Below, one piece after another: positions 1 to 11,520 of a stretch of 64,000 bases of DNA. Positions within the stretch are counted from its first letter, which is position 1; each line of letters opens with the position of its first letter. The DNA is from Lates calcarifer. Lineage: Eukaryota > Chordata > Actinopteri > Centropomidae. The stretch is from assembly GCF_001640805.2 (NCBI RefSeq), contig NC_066833.1, positions 5,046,960 through 5,110,959 of the forward strand, in the 5' to 3' direction. The notes beneath the pieces are model-generated. The model searched no databases and was not told where the DNA came from. It saw nothing but the letters and a program-made list of their open reading frames with translations. The position numbers were made by a program, and so were the translations under genes.

Positions 1-1916
1 TCACTCAAACCAATCCAAGCTGATCGTGAGGTGAATCCCAAGAGAAATTCCTGTTCAACATCAAAAAAAATTCATCTTATATTTTAGCTTTACCCACAAC
101 ATATGTGATTTTTTTAGAAAACTTGGCAAAATAATGTATGCCAAGAATTTGCAAACAAAATAACATGAGCATACACACATACACAGACATACTGTACCTG
201 CTCTTTAGGACTGTCTATAACCACCAGATCTGCTCCTCTGGCTCTGCAGTTCTCTCTGCCTTGATCCCAGGAGCCAGACTCATCAGAGAAGAGGTAACAG
301 GAACAACTGAAATTTGTCCATCCTGTAGGACACGTTGTCTCTGTAAGACAATAAATACAAGAAGAATCAGAAAGATCAAAAAGACCATGTGCTAATTCTG
401 AAGTTAGTACTGACAAATGACCCTTTACAGCCCCAAATACTGATGCTCATTTGGTTGGTATGACCTTATTGGTTCAAATCTCAACTCGAAAATAGTGAGC
501 TTTTTCTTTTTTAAACTTTTGACCTGATTGACTGATTATGATTGAAAATGAAAATATTTACACCATTATTCACTAATGATAATCACATGACTGTGGTGAA
601 TCACTTGTGAAAATTTTTTTTGCAGCTTTGAAACCAGTGCCAACAATTACGTCATCCCTGGCTATAGTGTTACCCTTGTGCAACCAAGTCTTTGATAACA
701 AATTTGGCATCCAGGACAGTAAACCTGTTGAATCTGTGAATAGAGAAGCATTTACTGCTACAATGTAACAAATGAGTGACAATTTATTGGTCCATATTCA
801 TAGATTTTTATCATAGGGTTAGGTTTTAGAATGCATGATGTCTTAATCATTGACTGAGTTAAGCAAATGACTCTTAATATCAAACACAAGGACTCACTCT
901 GTTGGAGCAACCACTGAAGCTTGTCCCGCTCTTTTGTCATTTCCAAGAGGTTGGCTTTCAGCAAGTCTCTCTCTTCAGTCAGGGAAGAAAACTTATCACT
1001 GATCTGGAGATGCTCACTCAAGTTGGCTTTGATAGCAGAGAGCTCTGCAGCTAGCCTGTGTACTGAACCATGGTCTGAAATAAATCAAGATACACAACTG
1101 TGAAACACAAAACACCTGCATTCATATCATACATACAGAAAGAGTTACTGTATTTCAACATATTTCCTTATTCTGCTAAGTCAACTAAAGGTTCATGATT
1201 AAATGACCTATGAAATATCACCACTTGAAGAGTGAAGTGAAATTCTGTGGAAGACTTGTTGAACAGTTGAACATATTTTCTCGGAACATCAGCAGTTGTG
1301 TCTCAAAAATGATACCAGTGTTAAAAAGGGAAATTAGTTGGTGGTTACTGCTTTAATGCTGAAATGACAGATTTAGCTGCTGTGGTTTAGAATCTTATTC
1401 ATGTACATTCACAAAACATTGAAACAAAACAGCTTAAAAGGAGCACAATTGTGGGAAAAGACAGTGAATCAAACTAACACAGAATCTTGGAAGTGCAAAA
1501 AAGAGTATAATAATAATTGTAAATTTCCCCATTGTGGGACTAATAAAGGATTATCTTATCTTATCTTAATAAGAGTATAATAATCATCATGAATTCAGTT
1601 TGACATTTTGTGAACCAGACTCACAGTGGACACCAAGTCCGATGAGTCCAGCCAGCAGGAAAACACTCAGCAGCCCCAAACAGAGAACAACAGCTCCATG
1701 ATATCTCCTCTTTGAGCTCCTCAGACCTGAACAGACCAAAGACCAGTGAATCCAATCAAGGATAAAACAGTAATAACAGATGATAATACATATTTTCATC
1801 ACAGCTCAGACTGTCATCTGAACCTCAGCTTCTCTGTCTGACTTACCTGTCTGATTTGTTGGAATTGTTGAGTCCCCAGATTTGGTGTATTCAACATTAA
1901 CATAGACTTCTTCCAT
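1..1916 (-). CDS. C-type lectin-like type II membrane receptor, copy 1 (3' end outside window)
   Basis: This is a CD209/CLEC4-like receptor, truncated by the window edge. Exons by splice site and phase, in transcript order: 1847-1916 (cytoplasmic tail, ATG at 1916), 1625-1726 (basic stop-transfer residues and one transmembrane helix), 898-1074 (heptad-rich coiled-coil neck), 198-340 (first third of the lectin fold, with the CPTGW start and paired cysteines) and 1-50 (start of the second lectin-fold exon). The last exon must lie left of position 1. The tail carries two tyrosines near the N-terminus (VYVNVEY), but neither fits a strict ITIM. The copy is nearly identical to the complete gene at 3942-7117; one tail residue is Thr here and Ala there. 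Known for the family: calcium-dependent sugar binding at the cell surface of leukocytes. The ligand cannot be inferred for this copy because its binding exon is not visible. Confidence 0.8.
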
Positions 1917-1932
1917 TGATGCTGATTATGAA
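1..1932. repeat. Left copy of a near-identical tandem duplication (pairs with 5202-7133)
   Basis: Positions 1-1932 match 5202-7133 at a constant offset of 5201. By eye I find no difference over roughly the first 1.74 kb and three substitutions in the last 200 bases, two of them near 1830-1850. Just 5' of the start codon the match falls abruptly to a gapped, partial similarity that continues to about 2030 and 7245. The repeat covers exons and introns alike, so recent duplication or gene conversion is more likely than selection. Confidence 0.9.
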
Positions 1933-2449
1933 CGATGAGTTGCAGTTACATGTAAATGACTGTACTCCTGATGGTTTCAGTAGTTTCTGTGAAGCTCTGA
2001 GGAAGTGGTAAAGAAGCCCAGTGACAGCTGCCATTGTTCTCACCAAGTATTCTCCTCTTTTGATTTTGAGGAATAGGAAACCATTAACATCATCTAGTCA
2101 ACTCAAAGGTCATGTGAACATTTTTCATTTGATCCGCAGAAGACAAATCTCACTTCAAAAAATTAACGTACATATATTTAATATGTGACCTTTCACAGGA
2201 TTATAAGGTTAAATCAGATTGTGGTGTATGGGAACAACTCAGTTTACAAGGTATGTTTATATATATATATATATATTGTATGTATGATGACTACTGATGA
2301 CTATTTCCATGATATTAGTGTAAAAAAAGTCTTATCTCTGCCGATTGACAAGCCTTTATATTTGACATTAAAAATGTAAGTGAAAAATTCAGTACAAAAC
2401 AGATGGTTAATAACTAATACATGCTGTTGAATGAGTGCATTCTTAGGAA

Positions 2450-3000
2450 TGTCAAGGGTTGCAGTGTGGACACAGGCGCAGACAGGAGGCAGAGACAGAG
2501 TTAACAAAAAAAAGGTCCTTTATTCCAGCAGGGTCAGTACACAGGTAGGCAGTCAGAGAAGGCAACAGTACAAAGGGCTATAGCTAAGACACGGTCAAGC
2601 AGGCTGAGGTCATACACAAAGGAAAAAGGCTGAGCTACAAATGGACTGGAGCTAAGGCAAGGTCAAAAAACACAGGCAAGGGTCAAAAAACTATGGCTAC
2701 TAGAGAACAGGTTGCTCACTCGAAGGCTGGTAGGTCTGGCGAAGGCACAAGACGAACTGGCAGGGAGTGCAGGGAGACACAGACACTAAATACACAGGAG
2801 CAGGGCAGACAATGAGACACAGGTGAATCACATTAGGGCGGGGTAGGTAATCACCAGGAGGAGGGAGCACAGAAGGAAGGGGAACACAAGACACCTGAAA
2901 CAAGAGGGAGGTCAGTGATTTCAAAATAAAACAGGAAATAATACAAACATAACTGAACTACAAAATAAAAAGCCCTGGCTCAGAGCTGACATCCTGACAA
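2450..3000. repeat. Unclassified interspersed repeat
   Basis: A stretch of distinct composition, rich in short AGGCA and CAGG-type words and lacking long ORFs, is bounded by GTCA- and TGAC-like ends (near 2450 and 2995). It resembles non-autonomous fish repeats that recur in many genomes, judged from composition and recalled patterns only. It fills most of the spacer between lectin copy 1 and the end of copy 2. Confidence 0.35.
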
Positions 3001-3249
3001 GGAAAGTAAAATGATGTAACAGTTAATTTGGAGTCAAGAGGAGTTACTTAAAATTGAAATACTTAAAATGGAAAAATTTGTATTGGCACTGAAACAAGTT
3101 CCAATGAAAAATAAAACACAGGCATAAAAAATTACAAGCTTTTTTTTGATATGTTTTGTATTATGATGTGTCTTCCAAGGTCAATCAGCAGATTTTTTCT
3201 GTTGCTCATGTCTGTTATTTATGTTATCAGTATTTTTCAGTGATTTTTT

Positions 3250-3500
3250 TTTTTCAGTAGTTTTCATTTTCAACTTTCTGTCGCCATTTTGGAGAGGAGG
3301 TAATATCTTCACAGGAAGTTATAGGAAGTTGTCATAGGTCACATTACATAGACTTATAGTTACTACCAACAGTAATTGCTTTACCCAGCCCTAGCACCAA
3401 ATCTTAATCCCCAAACAGTCCTTTAGAGCTGTGCGTCCGGCATTTAGGTCCCCACAAAGCTGTCTGACATCTATACCTCAGACCTCATATAGAAGCAGAA
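3250..3500. repeat. Degraded dispersed repeat in the lectin spacer
   Basis: The segment contains CCAAACAGTCCTTTAGAGC and GGTCCCCACAAAGC, words that occur in a widespread fish repeat about fluctuating 'CCCCAC' blocks. No coding potential is visible. The rest of 2030-3930 shows no recognisable gene, only AT-rich sequence and an (AT)n tract at 2258-2276. Confidence 0.3.
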
Positions 3501-3941
3501 CTGAACTCTGAGCACGGTATGTTTGTAGTTTTTAGTTCAGAAAAAAATAAAGGGAATTTTTTTTTTTTTGTAAAACTGCATCATACCCCAGAATGAAAGA
3601 CAATTAGATGATATTCTGTTATGATTAAAAAAAAGCAGCAGCAACACTGCAATTGTCACCACCTTCTCTGTTGCCTGTACTTGAGAGTGAAAAGTTAAAT
3701 TTAGGAGGTGAAATAGTTCTTTTGGATTGGGTGTGGTGGATGGTGGGGGTGTTTGTGTGTGGTTTGCCTAAAAAATGCTGCAGTGCATGCAACAGTACCG
3801 CCAAAAATGTGGATGAAGCACTTCTTTTTTTTTTTTTACAAACATACAAGCGCAGTTATTATTGAAAGCTTTGCATAATGCTAGCTGACACTGTAAAAGT
3901 ATTTACCAATACTTTATCTTAAAACAAATTATACAGCAGTG

Positions 3942-6900
3942 TTATGCCAGTTTTTCACAGATCCAACGTCGAGAAGCATCACATGACAGATCATTCCAAT
4001 CAGTACGTCTGATCTCTGCACAGTCCTCTTCACCCCACAGTGGGTCTCCACCACCATTATCAGGCTGAATTTTTTCCCAGTACCTAGCAGGTCAATGAAC
4101 AAGAGAATCATGACACTTTTTATCTTTGACAAAGCAATCCAAGTTGAAACACTTGTACGGGCAAACCTCACAGAGAAAATTAAGAGGTTTAGGATAAGAA
4201 TATGAAAATATTATCGTTTTAATCTCTTTTACTTGATTTTTAAGGCATGTATACTATAGTTCAGTCTAACTGCTCTCTATTTTCAGCAAAATATGGCGTG
4301 ACAAACAGCTTTGCACATTTCTGGCATTCTCTCAATCAGCTTCCTGAGGTAGTCACCTGGAATGGTTTTCCAACCATTCCAACTGGTCTTAAAGGAGTTA
4401 GCTGCTTTGCCTTCTCTCTGCTGTCCGATTCATCCCAAACCATCTCAGTTAGGTTTAGGTCGGGTGATTGTGAAGGCCAGGTCATCTGACGTAGCATTCC
4501 ATCACTCTCCTTTGTGGTCAGATAGGGCTAACATAGCCTGGAGGTGTGTTTGGGGTCACTGTCCTGTTGAAAAACAAATGATGGTCCTACTGAGCGCAAA
4601 CCAGATGGGATGGCATGTCGCTGCAGAGTGCTGTGGTAGCCACGCATTTCTTGTGAATTATTCACTGTATAGATCCATGTACCAACCCTACCTCTGCACA
4701 ACACAAATGACGGCTTCAAACACTTTAAAAAGACGAGAAATTTCACTAATTAACTCTTGACAAGTCACACCTGTTAATTGAAAACCATTCCAAGTGACAG
4801 CCTCATGAAGATGACTGAGAGAATTCCAGAAATGTACAAAGCTGTCATCAAAGCAAAAAGGTGGCTACTCTGAAGAATCTAAAATATTAAACATATTCTG
4901 GTTTGTTTTTGATTACTGCATAATCACATATGTGTTCCTTTCTAGTTTTGATGTCTTCAATATTAATCTACAATGTAGAGAGTAATAAAAACAAAGAAAA
5001 AACATTGAACGAAAAGGTGTGTCCAAACGTTTGATTGGTACTGTACATAGTATATTTTGTTTGTTACTTGTTTGTTGCATTATTTGTGTCATTAACAAAA
5101 TAAATAAAAGAAAAAAGTCTATATTCCAAACTAAAGTGAAGCCTTACGTCAGATTCAGTGGAGTTTTGTCAACCCATTTCCAGGTCCCCTCCTCATCTCT
5201 GTCACTCAAACCAATCCAAGCTGATCGTGAGGTGAATCCCAAGAGAAATTCCTGTTCAACATCAAAAAAAATTCATCTTATATTTTAGCTTTACCCACAA
5301 CATATGTGATTTTTTTAGAAAACTTGGCAAAATAATGTATGCCAAGAATTTGCAAACAAAATAACATGAGCATACACACATACACAGACATACTGTACCT
5401 GCTCTTTAGGACTGTCTATAACCACCAGATCTGCTCCTCTGGCTCTGCAGTTCTCTCTGCCTTGATCCCAGGAGCCAGACTCATCAGAGAAGAGGTAACA
5501 GGAACAACTGAAATTTGTCCATCCTGTAGGACACGTTGTCTCTGTAAGACAATAAATACAAGAAGAATCAGAAAGATCAAAAAGACCATGTGCTAATTCT
5601 GAAGTTAGTACTGACAAATGACCCTTTACAGCCCCAAATACTGATGCTCATTTGGTTGGTATGACCTTATTGGTTCAAATCTCAACTCGAAAATAGTGAG
5701 CTTTTTCTTTTTTAAACTTTTGACCTGATTGACTGATTATGATTGAAAATGAAAATATTTACACCATTATTCACTAATGATAATCACATGACTGTGGTGA
5801 ATCACTTGTGAAAATTTTTTTTGCAGCTTTGAAACCAGTGCCAACAATTACGTCATCCCTGGCTATAGTGTTACCCTTGTGCAACCAAGTCTTTGATAAC
5901 AAATTTGGCATCCAGGACAGTAAACCTGTTGAATCTGTGAATAGAGAAGCATTTACTGCTACAATGTAACAAATGAGTGACAATTTATTGGTCCATATTC
6001 ATAGATTTTTATCATAGGGTTAGGTTTTAGAATGCATGATGTCTTAATCATTGACTGAGTTAAGCAAATGACTCTTAATATCAAACACAAGGACTCACTC
6101 TGTTGGAGCAACCACTGAAGCTTGTCCCGCTCTTTTGTCATTTCCAAGAGGTTGGCTTTCAGCAAGTCTCTCTCTTCAGTCAGGGAAGAAAACTTATCAC
6201 TGATCTGGAGATGCTCACTCAAGTTGGCTTTGATAGCAGAGAGCTCTGCAGCTAGCCTGTGTACTGAACCATGGTCTGAAATAAATCAAGATACACAACT
6301 GTGAAACACAAAACACCTGCATTCATATCATACATACAGAAAGAGTTACTGTATTTCAACATATTTCCTTATTCTGCTAAGTCAACTAAAGGTTCATGAT
6401 TAAATGACCTATGAAATATCACCACTTGAAGAGTGAAGTGAAATTCTGTGGAAGACTTGTTGAACAGTTGAACATATTTTCTCGGAACATCAGCAGTTGT
6501 GTCTCAAAAATGATACCAGTGTTAAAAAGGGAAATTAGTTGGTGGTTACTGCTTTAATGCTGAAATGACAGATTTAGCTGCTGTGGTTTAGAATCTTATT
6601 CATGTACATTCACAAAACATTGAAACAAAACAGCTTAAAAGGAGCACAATTGTGGGAAAAGACAGTGAATCAAACTAACACAGAATCTTGGAAGTGCAAA
6701 AAAGAGTATAATAATAATTGTAAATTTCCCCATTGTGGGACTAATAAAGGATTATCTTATCTTATCTTAATAAGAGTATAATAATCATCATGAATTCAGT
6801 TTGACATTTTGTGAACCAGACTCACAGTGGACACCAAGTCCGATGAGTCCAGCCAGCAGGAAAACACTCAGCAGCCCCAAACAGAGAACAACAGCTCCAT

Positions 6901-7117
6901 GATATCTCCTCTTTGAGCTCCTCAGACCTGAACAGACCAAAGACTAGTGAATCCAATCAAGGATAAAACAGTAATAACAGATGATAATACATATTTTCAT
7001 CACAGCTCAGACTGTCATCTGAACCTCAGCCTCTCTGTCTGACTTACCTGCCTGATTTGTTGGAATTGTTGAGTCCCCAGATTTGGTGTATTCAACATTA
7101 ACATAGACTTCTTCCAT
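3942..7117 (-). CDS. C-type lectin-like type II membrane receptor, copy 2 (complete, 245 aa)
   Basis: A complete six-exon gene. Exons in transcript order: 7048-7117, 6826-6927, 6099-6275, 5399-5541, 5148-5251, 3942-4083. The sum is 738 nt, exactly 246 codons including a TAA stop, and all junctions are GT/AG. Layout: short cytoplasmic tail with VYVNVEY, one transmembrane helix at about residues 36-56, a coiled-coil neck, then a C-type lectin domain. The lectin domain shows the conserved WIGLSD segment, a QPDN loop and a WND triplet in the last exon. In this family QPD-type loops go with galactose-type specificity, and WND supplies calcium ligands, so calcium-dependent galactose-type binding is a reasonable inference. 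The last intron (4084-5147) is enlarged by a Tc1-like insertion. Best described as CD209 antigen-like or asialoglycoprotein-receptor-like; the exact orthologue is uncertain because fish have many paralogues. Confidence 0.85.
4290..5046 (-). mobile_element. Tc1-like DNA transposon, internally deleted and 3' truncated
   Basis: Read on the minus strand, the element starts near 5046 with the family's typical end (GTTTGGACACACC type). A long inverted-repeat segment follows, and then the transposase C-terminal half. In that half I see [11 protein letters not shown] near 4535-4570, a WPSQSPDLN segment near 4460-4480 and [17 protein letters not shown] near 4330-4370. The N-terminal DNA-binding half is missing, and the reading frame has stops and shifts. 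The far terminal repeat is absent. The copy of the transposase C-terminus readable on the plus strand at 4770-4880 belongs to the long inverted repeat at the 5' end, not to a second insertion. It lies in the last intron of lectin copy 2 and is certainly immobile on its own. Confidence 0.8.
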
Positions 7118-7133
7118 TGATGCTGATTATATT
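5202..7133. repeat. Right copy of the near-identical tandem duplication (pairs with 1-1932)
   Basis: This is the partner of 1-1932 and contains the same five lectin exons in the same minus-strand orientation. The left edge of the duplicated unit lies outside the window, because copy 1 is already inside its second lectin-fold exon at position 1. The spacing between copies implies a unit of about 5.2 kb. Confidence 0.9.
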
Positions 7134-7617
7134 ACAAAGGATCAACTGCAGCACAAGATGTTACATGTAAATGACTAAACTCTTGATGGTTTCAGTAGTT
7201 TCTATGAAGCTCTGAGGAAGTGGTAAAGATGCTCAGTGACAGCTGCCAGTCATGTTAAAAGAGGAAATTTGTACTGAGTACAATTTAATGCTTTGCTAAA
7301 TGATCAAGTACATAAGTCATAAGTCATTTACAGTTACATCAAAATGAATACACCTTATTGTTACTTGGTATTAACTTTGGTATGAATGTAATGTAATAGT
7401 AATTGTAGGGGAATTTGAGAAATGGATTTTACTAGTCAGGTGAATCTCCTGATCTGATTAAGTTAAGTAGATACAGGGCCACCAACCCTTAACGGATTGA
7501 CGTAAACATACTCTCTCATTCTCTTTATCTATCTTCACTTACCTTTTGCATGTTTTTCTTGCATCATCACTTACATTATAAATTGACAAACTTTCTTTTT
7601 CAAAAACTCATTCTATG

Positions 7618-7774
7618 CTAAGGCTCTTTTTCCCAGATCCACTGCTAAGAGGCATCACACTGCAGATCATTCCAGTTTTTATCTATTTTCCTGTTAGCCT
7701 GCAGATGTGCACAGTCCTCTTCACCCCACTGTGGATCTCCATTACCATTATCTGGCTGCCCCCTGATCCAGTAC
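7618..7774 (-). pseudogene. Orphan last exon of a C-type lectin (decayed)
   Basis: Reading the minus strand from 7774 gives a lectin-fold last exon with YW, QPDN, PQWGEEDC, NWNDLQCD and QWIWEK segments, clearly homologous to 3942-4083. It is broken in three ways. An in-frame TAG follows CDAS. The final conserved cysteine is Trp (WIW instead of WIC). The expected CTAG acceptor before GTACTGG reads CTGTG. No other lectin exons lie between it and PARP4. It is a remnant of a third, older member of the cluster. Confidence 0.85.
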
Positions 7775-8707
7775 CACAGGCATTAATGCCCCTCACAGGA
7801 CAAATTTTGGTGTTCACCTCAGTTTTCACACCTCAGAGTTTCTGGAGTGAATGAAGCTAAACTCTAATTCTTTGTGCCAATTACAACCATTATGTTAAAT
7901 AGAGAGACATCAACTTACTGACCCATGAGGTATAATAATACACTCTTTTTTGACAGGTTCAATAAAAGGCCTAACAGCATGAGAGTGTAGACAAAAGGGA
8001 GCTCATCTTTGAACTAGTAGACCAGCAGCAGAAAATAGAGCTTTCCTGCAGAATTAATTTAATACAATGGTAAACAAAAGAACAGATATTAAGGCACTTA
8101 AAGACCATTTTAAAAGATTTTAATTCTGCTCACGAGCACACACACACACACACACACACACAAAAACCTCAACTACTACTGTAATGAAGAACACAAGCGA
8201 TACTTGATGAAGCCAACTATCTAATAGTGAAAATATGTTACGTGTGAATAACTTATATTTGCTGTGGTATATCTGCAGTGCAAATAACTGATCAGCAAAG
8301 TAAAGTTATAAATCATAAAAAAGACCCATCTGAAAAGCTCTGTCAGCTGCTGATCATAAAGTTGAGATTTCATAATAACATATTAAAATAACTTTCAGGA
8401 AGCTGCTCATGAGAAAACACTAAGAAGTGACAAAGCAACCTGCTTATCTTAAAACAGCAATTTGCTCAAGTTTCTAAAAATGATTCGTGCCAAAACACAT
8501 CTAATCAGATGCTTGTGTGCAGCCAATTCTAGAGAGGGCAAAATATAAAATGATGTGATTCCATCTGTTGTGTGTGCTATTTGCATCTTAAGTATTGTCA
8601 TTGCATAAGGCAAAGAGATGCATGCATATCTATGTAAAAACACAATCTATAAGATAATCTCATTTCCATTTCCTTCTCTCCATGTTCCCCCAGTCATGCT
8701 GGCTTGC

Positions 8708-11520
8708 TCAGTGGACCAGCACAGGAGCTGTGGTTCTCTGGAGGTTCAGACCACTGAGAGGTGAGAAAGGGGGGAGGCCTTCGTAGCCCAGCAGCTGACG
8801 AGTGGAGGACTCCCAGCTCAAACCGAACTCCAGCCGGCTGTAGACGCACGGGTACTGCCGGTCAGCCCAGCAAACCCAGTCCACCGCCCTCTTCACCTCC
8901 TCCCACCGCTTAGGCCTGAAAGAAAAAGTAAACTGATACCAATAGATGCAGCAACTCTGGGTACAGTTGACAGCCAGGTTTATACAATCACTCAGAAGTA
9001 ACAATTACAATAAATTAATTCTGACAACTGAGAAAAACAGGCAAGTTAAGTTTTAAAACATACTGCAATGGGCTGATACATGTATAGCTTGGTTCCTCTT
9101 ACGGATTGCTTTGTCCTCTGGCAATGCAAGCCTGAATTATATATCCACTGCAATGATTGTAGGCTCTTGTCTGTGATTCTCATTCAACCTAACTCAAGAA
9201 AGGCTGAGAAAGATCTACTTCATCAACATGAGACATTCACACTTGTTCATGTGCCCCGTTTGAAACATGTATTTTGCTTGCAGTGTGTGTCCTCAAGTTT
9301 AGACCCAGTTGATGTGTTTTTACAAATACCGTTAAGTCCCTCATTTCACTATCTTTATGTTATGTGTGGTTGTGGACAGACCTAGGCTGAGAGGAGTTGT
9401 CCAGACAGAAGAGGGTGCGGAGCAGTTTGCCTTCCTCCAGCTTCTCCACCCTCATCAGCTGCAGAACCAGAAGCGTCGCCACCAGCCTCAGGATGTCTGC
9501 ATGGGCCCTTACACCTACACCACACGCACGCATGCACACACACACACACACACACACATATGTATAACATTGGTGTGAAGTGGTGAGAACCAAAGCTTAC
9601 ACCCTGATTGTTTTATCTGTAAAAGTTACTGACATTGGGCTGCTGTAAGAAAAACTGTGAGCATTTTTTTTTAAATTAGAAGTTTCCAGTAAGAACACAA
9701 TGTCAGGGCATTGTTTGGGGACAGATAAATTACTGCTGAATTTTTATATTATTATTATTATTTTTTATGCTTGAACCACCATGAAAAATACTTTCATGTC
9801 CACTGCATTGGGGTGGCAGCAGAAGGCTCATTGATGGACAAAACTCAAATAAAAGCAACTCTATCTGCATGGCTGAATTCTTCTGGGGGGAAGTTGGAAG
9901 GTGTTTGTGATTAGGAGGAAATGAATACTATGTTCACCCTCTTACTGGCTTACACTGATTTTAAACTCTGTTCAAAGCAGAGCCATCCTTTAAGAACTCA
10001 CTGGTTTTCCACCACATTCGTAGATTCACACTGAAATTGGTGTGACGGTACTCATCTTGAATATTTGTATTGAAGATTAATCTGAACTTTCTTTGAATGA
10101 TGATTTTACATTCAATATGAAACATAAAAAGGACAGCCTTGCTGTAGTTTGATGCAGCTGAAATTCCCCAATGGTATGAAAGTCAGGCCAACCTGCACTT
10201 TATCAATTTATCTAATTCAAATATTGTTTAAATGTTTATGCCATGTACTTGAGTATATTCAATTCTCGTATTTGTCTGATATTATGTAGTAGGTTACTTT
10301 AGCAGTTTTACATTATGGTACCTTTAGTCAGTGATGTGTATATTTCTATCTATCCACATTAGAATTGGCCAAAATGATCTGAAATGAGAAACATACTCCC
10401 ATTTGGAAGGCATGAAACAGCTTCTGAGAGTTCTCACCTAAGGAATGGATGCCCTTGTTTTTCAGGAACACGTTGGCAAAGAGGTCTGCGTTAACATTTA
10501 TTAATTCACCCAGTTCTGTGGTTAACTCCCAGTAGCCCTCCTGCAATACACAGACAAATAACACAGTTTGTCATTTCATATGTGTGGTAAGTGGTAAAAA
10601 CATGTCACAATTTCTCACTAGCCTGAGGATTGCTAGTGTAAGCAAAGCATGGCTATAGTCAGGGTCAGTTTTTTTTAAATCCAAAAATCCAAGAAATCAA
10701 AGCAGGTCAATCATATTCCAACATAATAAAGGTATAATAATGTAGGTAAACAGTGGCCCATAGACCAAATTCAATCCTGCAGCAAAACTACCTGGCTCCC
10801 TGATGAAAGCCTTTATTAGTTTACATCCAAACTTTACCTGGTTTTTCATAACTGTACTGTAGATAACGAAGTAAATTCAAGGCTCATGTAAATTCCAGTA
10901 AATACTGTAAGACCTTGTAACATCTAGCTCTGTCCCCACACACTCCTGCTCTCATCTATTAATGGAATGAATACAGATACAATCCTTAAACAAATCACAG
11001 TTTTAAAAAAAAACATATTGAAAACATACAGGCTTTTTTTTCTACTGTGCTTTTCAAACATTGGGCCCCCACTGAATAATGCTGACAAAAACAATGGACC
11101 ATGGTGAAGTCTATTTTCAGACCCCTGATAAAGACTGATATTGTTGACAGATTCTCCACAGCTCTAGAAAGATACTAAATTGCAAAAGCATGGACAGATG
11201 CAGGTATTCTGTCAGCCTGACTTCAACCTATGTTGAGCTTGAATGCAGTTACTGTTAAGTTGCTTTGGACACCAAATGATAAAAGGCATTAAATATAATA
11301 ACTAAATTAAATTAATAATACTGCAGATGTAAACCCACCACTCTTGTAACCCAAACTGTCTCCACTCACAGACACATGCAATCATTATTTGATGCACTCA
11401 ATCACAACACTGTCTACTAAAAAATGATTCCAGTGTTTTAACAAACTCACTGAATGCTGCATCTGGAAGATCTTTGTCCATTTGAGCTCGAGTGCTTCAG
11501 GATCTGTTGACTTTCTCTCC
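8708..11520 (-). CDS. parp4: PARP4 exons 32-35: C-terminal vault-binding-like region and stop
   Basis: Exons: 11451-11520, 10438-10540, 9382-9514 and 8708-8915 (stop at 8708-8710). [38 protein letters not shown] and [20 protein letters not shown] correspond closely to the end of human PARP4, the part reported to bind the major vault protein. The protein ends 10-15 residues after the SPL segment. The exon 34 acceptor follows a CA-rich tract (9534-9558 on the plus strand). Confidence 0.92.

Noticed and set aside
138..395. Plus-strand ORF over a lectin exon (and its twin at 5339-5596)
   Set aside because: It is antisense to the clearly conserved C-type lectin exon and has no similarity of its own.
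4362..4760. 132-codon plus-strand ORF
   Set aside because: It lies antisense to Tc1-like transposase sequence and shows no domain.
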